A DNA stretch of 64,000 nt from DATKDF01 sp963752045 (GTDB taxonomy: Bacteria > Acidobacteriota > Vicinamibacteria > Vicinamibacterales > SCN-69-37). The stretch is taken from contig CAVVWN010000003.1 of NCBI GenBank assembly GCA_963752045.1, forward strand, positions 62,001 to 126,000. The letters are read 5' to 3'. Shown piece after piece: positions 56,720 through 64,000 of the stretch; position 1 is the first letter of the stretch, and each line of letters begins with the position of its first letter. Below the pieces are notes generated by a model. The model was not told the origin of the DNA. It worked only from the letters and a program-made list of their open reading frames with translations, and did not search any database. A program made the translations under genes and the position numbers.

Positions 56720-59700
56720 ATGAGCATTCCACGAATTGCCATTCACCGGCCGGTCACGATGTTCATGATGTCGGCCGTGGTCGTGTTGCTCGGCGCGATT
56801 GCGCTCGTGCGGCTGCCCGTCGACCTGCTACCCGACGTGACCTACCCGAGCCTCACCGTGCGCGTCGGCTACGCCGGCGTCGGCCCGCTCGAGATCGAGG
56901 AGCTCATCGTGCGGCCGCTCGAGCAGACGCTCGCGGCCGTGCCGGGGCTGGAGCAGATTTCGGGCACGGCCTCGGAAGGCTCGGGCACGGTCCGGCTCAA
57001 CTTCGCCTGGGGCTCCGACCTCAACGAGGCGGCTGACGAAGTGCGGACGCGCGTGGATCGCGTGAGAGGCCGCCTGCCGGAAGAGGCCGATCCTCCCACC
57101 ATTTTCAAGTTCGACGCCAACACCTTCCCCATCGTCGAGCTGGGCGTCGAAGGCGACTACGACACGGTGACGCTCCGCGAGTTGGCCGAGACCGATCTCG
57201 TGCCCCGGCTCGAACGGGTGGAGGGCGTGGCGGCGGTCACCGTCGACGGCGGCCTTCGCCGGCAGGTCCGGGTGGAGCTCTCGCGCGAGAAGATCACGGC
57301 ACTCGACCTGCCCGTGGACCGGGTCGTGGCTGCCATCCGGACGGAAAACCAGAACGTGCCGCTCGGCGAAATCGACGAGGGTGACACGACGTACCTGCTG
57401 CGCAGCCAGGGCCAGTTCGAGAGCATCGACGCGCTGCGCAACCTCGTCGTCTTCACCCGATCGGGCGTGCCGATCTACCTGCGCGACATCGCCGAGGTGC
57501 GCGACGGCACGGAGGACGAGCGGTCGTTCCTCCGGATCAACGGCAAGTCGGGCGTGCGGATGCGCGTCACGAAGCAGTCGGGCAAGAACACGGTGGCGAT
57601 CGCCGACGCGGTCCGGGCCCAGGTCGCGCGGATCAACGAAGAAGTGCCCGGCGTCTACCTCTCGGTCCTGCAGGACCAGTCCACCTACATCGAGCAGTCC
57701 ATCGCGGCCGTGCGCGAAGCCGCGCTCTTCGGCGCCTTGCTCGTCATCGTGGTGCTCTTCGTCTTTCTGCGCAACCTCCGGTCGACGTTCATCATCTGTA
57801 CGTCTATTCCGATCTCGATCGTCGGCACGTTCGCCCTGCTCTACTTTTCGGGCTTCACGCTCAACACGATGACGTTCGGCGGACTCGCGCTCGGCGTGGG
57901 CATGATCGTCGACGCGTCGATCGTCGTGCTCGAGAACACGTTCCGGCACATGGAGATGGGCAAGCCCCGCATGCAGGCGGCCATCGAGGGCAGCGAGGAA
58001 GTCTGGTCGGCCATCCTCGCGTCGACGCTCACCCACATTGCCGTGTTCGTGCCGCTGCTCTTCTTGAGCGGCGTCTCGAGCGTGCTCTTCAAGCAGCTCT
58101 CGATCGTCGTCATCTTCTCGCTCACGATGGCGCTCTTCGTGGCGGTCACCGTGGTGCCGGTGCTGTGCTCGCGGTTGCTGCGGCTGCCGACGCCGCTCGA
58201 CAAGCGGCGCGGCCTGTCGGGCCGCATCTTCACGGCGAGCGAGCGCAGCTTCATGACGGTGGACAACGGCTACAGGAGCCTGCTGCACACGGCCCTTCAG
58301 CACCGCCCGACCGTCGTCGGAGGCGCCGCCGCGCTCACCGTGCTCGCCGTGCTGCTGCTGCCGAGAATTCCGTCGGAGCTGCTCCCACAGACTGATGAAA
58401 GCGAAGTGTCGGTCACCGCGAGGATGCCCGCCGGCACGCGGATCGAGCGGACCGATGCCGTTTCCCGCCGGCTCGAGGACATGATCCGCGCCTCGGTCCC
58501 CGAGGCCGTCACGATTTCCGCCTCGTCCTCGTCGCGCGGGTTCATGGGCGGCGGGGCCACGAGCGCCAACCTCAACGTCAAGCTCGTCCCACTTACCGAG
58601 CGCGACCGGTCGAGCGACCAGATCGCGCAGGACCTCCGCGAACTGCTCGTGGGATTGCCCGGCGTGACGATCTCGACGCGGGCCTCGGGCGGCAACAACC
58701 AGATCAACCGCGCGCTCGGCGGCGGTGGCGGCGAGAGCCGCATCGCAGTCGAGATCCGCGGCTACGACCTCGGCGACGCGGCGCGCGTGTCGGAGGCCGT
58801 CCTGGCGGTCATGCGCCAGACCCCGGGCATCGCCAACCCGCAGCTTGGACGGGAGGAGGGCCGCCCGGAGCTGGCCATTCGCGTCGACCGGCCAAAAGCG
58901 GCGATGCTCGGTCTGTCGGTCTCGTCGGTCGCCAACACCATCCGCACGAACATCGGCGGCACGCAGGCGGCCTTCTACCGCGAACGCGGCAAGGAGTACC
59001 CCATCGTCGTTCGGCTCCGCGAGGAAGACCGCGAACGGGTGGAATCGGTCGACGACATCCTCATCAGCTCGCCGTCCGGACAGGTACTGCCGGCAAAGAA
59101 CCTCCTGGTGGTGGATACGCAAACCGGTCCGACGCAGATCGAACGCAAGAACCAGGAGCGCATCTTCCGCGTCAACGCCGAGCTCGAGGCGGGCACCACG
59201 TTGAGCGACGCCATCGACGCGGTGCGCGCGCGGCTGCCCAGCCTGACGCTCCCGGAGGGCTTCTCGGTGGGCTTTGGCGCTGAAGTCGAGGAGCAGGCCC
59301 GGGCGTTCAACCAGCTGCAGGTGCTGCTCATCCTGGCCGTGCTGCTGGTCTACGCGGTCATGGCGTCCCAGTACGAGTCGCTGCGCGACCCGTTCATCGT
59401 CATGTTTTCGGTGCCCGGCGCGGCCATTGGCGTGGTCGGCGCCCTGCTGCTCACGTCAACAGCCTTCAGCCTGCAGGCGTATATCGGAGTGATCATGCTG
59501 GCCGGTATCGTCGTGAGCAATGCCATTCTGCTCGTCGATTACACGAACATCCTGCGCCGCGACCACGGGTTGCCGCTGCGGGATGCAGTCGAGCTGTCGG
59601 GCCGCACGCGGCTGCGGCCCATCCTGATGACGACGCTCACGACGATTCTGGGCCTCGTGCCCATGGCGCTCGGGATCGGAGAAGGCGCAGAACTGCAGGC

Positions 59701-59845
59701 ACCGCTCGCACGCGTGGTGATTGGTGGCCTGGCGGCTTCGACGCTGGTCACGTTGTTACTCGTGCCGACGGTGTACACGATTTTCGAAGAGGGTTTGGCC
59801 GGACTGCGGCGTGGAATGGCCCAGTCTCATCCGGAGCGAGCGTAG
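56720..59845 (+). CDS. RND-family efflux pump, inner-membrane permease
   Basis: A 1041-residue, 12-helix RND transporter with two large periplasmic loops. Family parts are the start IPRIAIHRPVTMFMMSAVVV, the TM4 segment GVGMIVDASIVVLENTF and the TM10 segment AGIVVSNAILLVDYTN. Only one Asp of the usual Asp-Asp pair remains (Asp398, then Ala399), and Ser933 replaces the Lys of AcrB TM10, so the proton relay differs from AcrB. Relatives include both multidrug and other COG0841 pumps. It takes its adaptor from upstream and probably the TolC-like protein at 53834. Confidence 0.94.
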   Translation: MSIPRIAIHRPVTMFMMSAVVVLLGAIALVRLPVDLLPDVTYPSLTVRVGYAGVGPLEIEELIVRPLEQTLAAVPGLEQISGTASEGSGTVRLNFAWGSDLNEAADEVRTRVDRVRGRLPEEADPPTIFKFDANTFPIVELGVEGDYDTVTLRELAETDLVPRLERVEGVAAVTVDGGLRRQVRVELSREKITALDLPVDRVVAAIRTENQNVPLGEIDEGDTTYLLRSQGQFESIDALRNLVVFTRSGVPIYLRDIAEVRDGTEDERSFLRINGKSGVRMRVTKQSGKNTVAIADAVRAQVARINEEVPGVYLSVLQDQSTYIEQSIAAVREAALFGALLVIVVLFVFLRNLRSTFIICTSIPISIVGTFALLYFSGFTLNTMTFGGLALGVGMIVDASIVVLENTFRHMEMGKPRMQAAIEGSEEVWSAILASTLTHIAVFVPLLFLSGVSSVLFKQLSIVVIFSLTMALFVAVTVVPVLCSRLLRLPTPLDKRRGLSGRIFTASERSFMTVDNGYRSLLHTALQHRPTVVGGAAALTVLAVLLLPRIPSELLPQTDESEVSVTARMPAGTRIERTDAVSRRLEDMIRASVPEAVTISASSSSRGFMGGGATSANLNVKLVPLTERDRSSDQIAQDLRELLVGLPGVTISTRASGGNNQINRALGGGGGESRIAVEIRGYDLGDAARVSEAVLAVMRQTPGIANPQLGREEGRPELAIRVDRPKAAMLGLSVSSVANTIRTNIGGTQAAFYRERGKEYPIVVRLREEDRERVESVDDILISSPSGQVLPAKNLLVVDTQTGPTQIERKNQERIFRVNAELEAGTTLSDAIDAVRARLPSLTLPEGFSVGFGAEVEEQARAFNQLQVLLILAVLLVYAVMASQYESLRDPFIVMFSVPGAAIGVVGALLLTSTAFSLQAYIGVIMLAGIVVSNAILLVDYTNILRRDHGLPLRDAVELSGRTRLRPILMTTLTTILGLVPMALGIGEGAELQAPLARVVIGGLAASTLVTLLLVPTVYTIFEEGLAGLRRGMAQSHPERA

Positions 59846-59851
59846 ACGACC

Positions 59852-61486
59852 ATGAAAAAGCTGTTGACGTTTCTGATTCTGATCGCGGCCGGCGCCGGCG
59901 GCACGTACTACTACTACGCAACCCAGCCCGTCGAGCAGGCCGAGGTCGTCAAAGCTGCGGTGTCGCAGGGAGACATCGTCGAAGCCGTCAAGGCCACCGG
60001 CACCATCGAAGCGATCCGCACCGTCAACATCGGATCGCAGGTGTCTGGCATCGTCAAGGACATCTACGCCGACTTCAACGACATCGTCACGGCCGGTCAG
60101 TTGCTTGCCGAGCTGGATCCGAGCCTCTTCGAGGTGCAGGTCAACATCCAGAAGGCGAACATCGAGCAGCGCCGGACCGACATCGAGAACCAGGAAATCC
60201 AGCTCGAGGATGCCCAGATCAAGCTCAAGCGCGCCGAGGAGCTGCTGGCCAAGGGCCTGACCTCCCAGGAGCAGTTCGACACGTCCAAGCTCACGGTCAT
60301 CAATCGTCAGGCCTCGATCGAGAACGCCAAGAAACAGCTCGTCTCGGCTGAAGCCAACCTCCAGCAGGCCGAGCTGAACCTGAGCTACACGAAGATCTAC
60401 TCGCCCATCGACGGCGTCATCGTCAACCGATTGGTCGACAGGGGCCAGGCCGTGCAGTCGAGTCTGAACGTGGCGCAGTTCTATGTGATCGCCACCGACC
60501 TGCGCGAGCTGCGGCTCACGGGCGGCGTCGACGAAGCCGAAATCGGCAAGATCCGGCCGGGCCAGGTCGTCGAGTTCACCGTCGACGCCTATCCGAATCA
60601 GCAGTTCCTGGGAACGGTCGAGAACGTCCGGTTGAACGCGTCGGTCCAGAGCAACGTCGTGACCTATCCGGTGTGGATCAACGCGAAGAACCCGGACCTC
60701 AAGCTCCGGCCGAGCATGACGGCCAACCTCGACATCATCATCTCCAAGGCGGTTGACGTCATCAGGGTGCCGAACACGGCTCTGCGCTTCAGGCCGAACA
60801 CGGACATCTACCTGGCGCTGGGGCTGACGCCGCCGACGCCCGGCCAGGGCCGCGCCGGCGGGCAGGGCCGTCAGGGCGCTGCCGGTGACGCGCCGGCAGC
60901 CGCACCCGGTGCAGCGGCGCCGGCTCAGGGCGGCGGCCGCAGCGACGACGCGGCAGCCCAGCCTCCTGCTGGCGGACGGGGCGAGGCGGCGGGTTCGTCT
61001 GAAGCCGGGCCGGCTGGTCGCACCGGCCGGGGCTTCGGCGACACGAGCCAACTGACTCCGGAACAGGCCCGTCAATTCGCCGAGCGTTTCGCGGCCGGCG
61101 GCGAGGGTGGCGGCCGCAGCGGGCGACGGGGCGGCGCGGGCGGGCGAGGCGCCAACCAGCGACCGGCCAACACCGTGCCACAGACCCAGCTCGGCCGGGG
61201 CCGAATCGACGAGTACTTCACGCCCGTTCCGGCGACACGGTCGCGCGGCTCGGTGTGGACCTGGGATGCGGCCACCAAGGAACTGAAGCAGATCAACCTC
61301 ACGCTCGGCGTGACCGACGGATCGATGAGCGAGTTGATTTCGGGCGACGTCGAAGTGGGTCAGGAGGTCGTGACCGGCGTGATCCTGCCGGCGTCGATGA
61401 CCTCGCGCACCTCGACCCAGAGCAACCCGTTCCAGCAGGGCGGACGCGGCCCGGGCGGCGGCCCGGGTGGCGGTCGCGGTCGCTAG
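59852..61486 (+). CDS. MacA-like adaptor with a long low-complexity insert
   Basis: A 544-residue membrane fusion protein. The anchor is LLTFLILIAAGAGGTYYYY, followed by SGIVKDIYADFNDIVTAGQL (lipoyl), coiled-coil hairpin text (QLEDAQIKLKRAEELLAKGL) and KIYSPIDGVIVNRLVDRG. From about residue 327 to 452 lies a Gly/Ala/Pro/Arg-rich insert with LTPEQARQFAERFAAGG inside it. The final domain (VWTWDAATKELKQINLTLGV) follows and the end is Gly/Arg-rich. Its pairing with the ATPase and permease downstream is the MacA-MacB arrangement. It starts six bases after the RND gene. Confidence 0.9.
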   Translation: MKKLLTFLILIAAGAGGTYYYYATQPVEQAEVVKAAVSQGDIVEAVKATGTIEAIRTVNIGSQVSGIVKDIYADFNDIVTAGQLLAELDPSLFEVQVNIQKANIEQRRTDIENQEIQLEDAQIKLKRAEELLAKGLTSQEQFDTSKLTVINRQASIENAKKQLVSAEANLQQAELNLSYTKIYSPIDGVIVNRLVDRGQAVQSSLNVAQFYVIATDLRELRLTGGVDEAEIGKIRPGQVVEFTVDAYPNQQFLGTVENVRLNASVQSNVVTYPVWINAKNPDLKLRPSMTANLDIIISKAVDVIRVPNTALRFRPNTDIYLALGLTPPTPGQGRAGGQGRQGAAGDAPAAAPGAAAPAQGGGRSDDAAAQPPAGGRGEAAGSSEAGPAGRTGRGFGDTSQLTPEQARQFAERFAAGGEGGGRSGRRGGAGGRGANQRPANTVPQTQLGRGRIDEYFTPVPATRSRGSVWTWDAATKELKQINLTLGVTDGSMSELISGDVEVGQEVVTGVILPASMTSRTSTQSNPFQQGGRGPGGGPGGGRGR

Positions 61487-61528
61487 GGTGTCTCGCGGCA
61501 GGACGATGCGGGTGGAGGGACAACGCGC

Positions 61529-62329
61529 GTGGCGGTGATTTCGGTTCAGGACCTCACGAAGATCTACCAGGTCGGCGAGATTGAAGTCCGCGCCCTGCGT
61601 GGTGTGACACTCGACGTCGAGGCCGGTGAATTCGTCGCGGTCACCGGGCCGTCTGGCTCCGGCAAGTCGACGTTCATGCACATCGCCGGCTGCCTTGACC
61701 GGCCGACCGGCGGCGAGTACTTCCTCGATGGGCGCGACGTGTCGAAGCTCTCGAAGGACGACCTGGCGCGGGTGCGCAACCAGAAGATTGGCTTCGTCTT
61801 CCAGGGATTCAACCTGCTGTCGCGCACGTCGGCGCTCGACAACGTCGAGCTGCCCTTGCTCTATCAGGCGAAGAATCCGTTGCGGGCATCCGAGCGCCGG
61901 AAGCGGGCCATGGAAGTACTCGAGGCCGTCGGGCTGGCCGAGCGGTTTCATCACTTTCCGAACCAGCTCTCAGGCGGGCAGCAGCAGCGCGTGGCCATCG
62001 CCCGCGCGCTCATCAACCAGCCATCGATCCTCCTCGCGGACGAGCCGACCGGGAACCTCGATACACGAACGAGCATCGAGGTGATGGGCATCTTTCAGCG
62101 CCTCAACGAGGAGCGCGGCATCACGGTGCTCCTCATCACGCACGAGGCGGACATCGCCGAGTACGGCACCCGGATCATCCGCTTCCGGGACGGCCGCGTC
62201 GTCGCCGACCAGAAGGTGCTGCATCGACGCAATGCGGCAGACGAACTGGCCGCGCTGCCGCCGCCGGCGCCGGACGAAGTCACCGGCGAGGGCGAACACA
62301 CGGACGAGGCGATGAGCGCCGGGCACTGA
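61529..62329 (+). CDS. MacB/LolD-type ABC transporter ATPase
   Basis: A 266-residue ATPase with GPSGSGKSTFMHIAGCLD (Walker A), the Q-loop FQGFNLL, the signature LSGGQQQRVAIARALI, LLADEPTGNLDTR (Walker B) and the switch His in LLITHEADIAEYG. MacB in E. coli fuses this domain to its permease; here they are split. The start is GTG at 61529. A tail of about 40 residues (from ADELAALPP) extends beyond the usual end. The permease starts 22 bases downstream. Confidence 0.95.
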   Translation: MAVISVQDLTKIYQVGEIEVRALRGVTLDVEAGEFVAVTGPSGSGKSTFMHIAGCLDRPTGGEYFLDGRDVSKLSKDDLARVRNQKIGFVFQGFNLLSRTSALDNVELPLLYQAKNPLRASERRKRAMEVLEAVGLAERFHHFPNQLSGGQQQRVAIARALINQPSILLADEPTGNLDTRTSIEVMGIFQRLNEERGITVLLITHEADIAEYGTRIIRFRDGRVVADQKVLHRRNAADELAALPPPAPDEVTGEGEHTDEAMSAGH

Positions 62330-62351
62330 GCCCATCGACGGAGCACGACAG

Positions 62352-63569
62352 ATGTCGATACTGATGACCTTCCGAATCGCCTTCAAGGCGCTCAGCCGCA
62401 ACAAGATGCGGACCGCGCTGACGATGCTCGGCATGATCATCGGCGTGGCGGCGGTCATCGCCATGGTCGCGCTCGGCACGGGCGCCCAGGCCGCGATCGA
62501 GGAACAGGTCAAGTCCACAGGCACCAACCGGATCACCATCCGGTCCGGCAGCTTCGACCGCGGCGGTGTCCGCGGCGGCGGCGGCACGTCGACACGGCTC
62601 GTCCAGGCCGACGCCGACCTGCTGCGCACGCTCCCGGAAATCCAGTACGTGGCCGAGCAGGCCAGCACCCGCACGCAGCTCATCTACGGCAGCTCGAACT
62701 GGAACACCAGCATCCAGGGCACCAACGTGGACATGCCGGCCATCACGTCGTGGCGGGTCAAGTGGGGCGAGTTCTTCGGGCCCGACGACGTCCGGGCCGC
62801 AGCCAAGGTCATCGTGCTCGGCACCAACGTCGCGACCAACCTCTTCGGCGAGGGCGTGGACCCGTCGGGCGAGCTGATTCGCGTCCGTAACCACGTGTTC
62901 CGCGTGCTCGGCGTGATGGTCGAACGGGGCGCCGGGTCCGGCGGGCAGAACCAGGACGACCAGGCGTTCGTGCCGTATACCACGGTGCTCAAGAAGCTGT
63001 CGGGCCAGCAGAGCCTGAACGACATCATCGTGAGCTCCTACTCGGCCGACCGGATCGACGCGGCTGTCGCGGCCATCAACACCGCGCTGATGGCGGCGCA
63101 CGACATCCCGCCCGGCGAGGATCCGGACTTCTTCGTCCAGACGCTCAACGACATCATTGCCCTCCGCACGCAGCAGACGTCCACCATGACGGCGCTGCTC
63201 GCTGGAATCGCCGGCGTCTCGCTCGCCGTGGGCGGCATCGGGATCATGAACATCATGCTGGTGTCGGTGACCGAGCGCACGCGCGAGATCGGCCTCCGCA
63301 TGGCGATCGGCGCCAGGGGCACGGACGTGCTGCTCCAGTTTCTGATTGAAGCCATCGTGATCAGCATCGTGGGCGGCGCCGTGGGTATCGCCTGCGGCTA
63401 TGGGGTCTCGGAGGCCGTCAAGTACTACAACAACTGGCCGTCGCTCGTGCCGGCCGAGGCGGTTTTCGAGGCCGTCGGCTTCTCGGCGGGCGTTGGCGTG
63501 TTCTTCGGGTTCTACCCCGCACGGAAGGCAGCCGGGCTCGATCCGATCGAGGCGCTGCGGTTCGAATGA
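62352..63569 (+). CDS. MacB-type ABC transporter permease
   Basis: A 405-residue permease with one N-terminal membrane segment (TALTMLGMIIGVAAVIAMVA), a large periplasmic domain with WNTSIQGTNVDMPAITSW and GSGGQNQDDQAFV, and three C-terminal segments with GIGIMNIMLVSVTERTREIG. It is the partner of the ATPase just before it and of the MacA-like adaptor. It is clearly paralogous to the orphan permease at 2858, with long identical stretches in the first 60 residues. Confidence 0.94.
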   Translation: MSILMTFRIAFKALSRNKMRTALTMLGMIIGVAAVIAMVALGTGAQAAIEEQVKSTGTNRITIRSGSFDRGGVRGGGGTSTRLVQADADLLRTLPEIQYVAEQASTRTQLIYGSSNWNTSIQGTNVDMPAITSWRVKWGEFFGPDDVRAAAKVIVLGTNVATNLFGEGVDPSGELIRVRNHVFRVLGVMVERGAGSGGQNQDDQAFVPYTTVLKKLSGQQSLNDIIVSSYSADRIDAAVAAINTALMAAHDIPPGEDPDFFVQTLNDIIALRTQQTSTMTALLAGIAGVSLAVGGIGIMNIMLVSVTERTREIGLRMAIGARGTDVLLQFLIEAIVISIVGGAVGIACGYGVSEAVKYYNNWPSLVPAEAVFEAVGFSAGVGVFFGFYPARKAAGLDPIEALRFE

Positions 63570-63627
63570 GCGGGTGGTGGGTCTCGGTGCGGCGATACGC
63601 CGCCCCGATTTGGCGAGGAGCAGCAGT

Positions 63628-64000
63628 ATGAAACGTGTATCAGCAGTGTTGAGCGCGGCGGCGGTGGTGCTGTGGGTGGCCGGCGTAGCTGCCCAGGCGA
63701 AGCCCAATTTCGCGGGCACGTGGACGCTCGACGCGGAGAAGACCGCGGCGGCAGGCGGCGGAGCGGGCGGTGGCGGCGGCCGCGGCGGCGGTGGTGGGGG
63801 CATGACGATCGCCCACGACGCGACGTCGTTCACGCTCACGGCGGGCCGCGAGGGCGCGCAGCCGGTCGTGTACAAGCTGGACGGCTCGGATACCCAGGTC
63901 CCGATGGGCCGCGGCGGGACGGCGACGGCCAAGGCCATGTGGGAAGGTAACACCATCGTCGTGTCGACCACCCGCGACATGCAGGGGACGATGATCACGA
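63628..64000 (+). CDS. Secreted protein, truncated by window edge
   Basis: The first 124 codons only; the frame is still open at base 64000. A signal peptide (VLSAAAVVLWVAGVAAQA) is followed by KPNFAGTWTLDAEKT, a start common in secreted proteins of Acidobacteria and related groups (from memory), then a GGGAGGGGGRGGGGGG run and a beta-rich part (FTLTAGREGAQPVVYKLDG). It stands 58 bases after the permease, in the efflux gene run, and its Gly/Arg-rich run resembles the tails of the two adaptors. Function unknown. Confidence 0.7.
   Translation, partial: MKRVSAVLSAAAVVLWVAGVAAQAKPNFAGTWTLDAEKTAAAGGGAGGGGGRGGGGGGMTIAHDATSFTLTAGREGAQPVVYKLDGSDTQVPMGRGGTATAKAMWEGNTIVVSTTRDMQGTMIT

Overview
This is a gene-dense, very GC-rich stretch of a diderm bacterial chromosome. 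It encodes LolA, TolC, TonB, RND pumps and peptidoglycan enzymes. The mix of MacB-like permeases, a DUF4097-like protein, a secreted protein with an NFAGTWTLD-type start and an NtrY/NtrX pair beside a DUF4390 gene suggests Acidobacteriota, possibly Vicinamibacteria. That placement is inferred from gene style only, because no rRNA or complete marker set is present.

Layout. (1) 1-4072: the end of a minus-strand stress/glycolysis cluster (small protein, tandem UspA, PPi-type phosphofructokinase cut by the window edge), then on the plus strand an FmdB zinc ribbon, a lolA broken by two apparent one-base insertions, and an orphan MacB-type permease. (2) 4073-6457: a 2.4 kb non-coding island with a 15-copy 35-bp tandem array, a decayed IS256-family element, and a 7-copy 85/86-bp array. 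The two arrays share a core and face each other between two convergent genes. (3) 6458-12099: murA-murB-mpl-ldcA-nagZ, a minus-strand cell-wall synthesis and recycling operon, divergent from a GHMP sugar kinase over a 23-bp gap that holds a palindromic -10 box. (4) 13365-19341: the classical ffh-rpsP-khpA-rimM-trmD-rplS-rnhB cluster, followed by a small membrane protein, thiE and a RodZ-like protein. (5) 19491-28590: a tightly coupled minus-strand series of ribBA, ribE, ribD, ftsY, gpsA, thpR, cinA, pgpA, an RDD protein and a TPR-like protein. (6) 28677-34385: NtrX/NtrY-type two-component system, DUF4390, nrdR and a flippase-like membrane protein. (7) 34461-38965: DUF4097-like protein, purC, a stand-alone Fis-type helix-turn-helix protein and groESL. 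groESL has a clear sigma-70 promoter overlapped by a CIRCE operator, with a second weaker CIRCE-like site 23 bp downstream. (8) 39096-48760: TonB, TatA, selB-rnr, an ECF sigma cassette with uncharacterised envelope proteins, and gatB. (9) 48810-53769: pckA, a second ECF sigma/zinc anti-sigma pair, ispH and a Spy-like periplasmic protein. (10) 53834-64000: a composite efflux locus of TolC, adaptor, RND permease, second adaptor, MacB-like ATPase, MacB-like permease and a secreted protein.

Points that stand out are the natural Cys-to-Asp change in MurA (predicted fosfomycin tolerance), Gln in place of a metal-ligand His in the RibB domain, Mpl rather than MurC beside NagZ and LdcA with a divergent sugar kinase (a recycling locus), the mirrored repeat arrays, and alternative hairpins between groES and groEL. 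No CRISPR array, rRNA or tRNA gene was seen.
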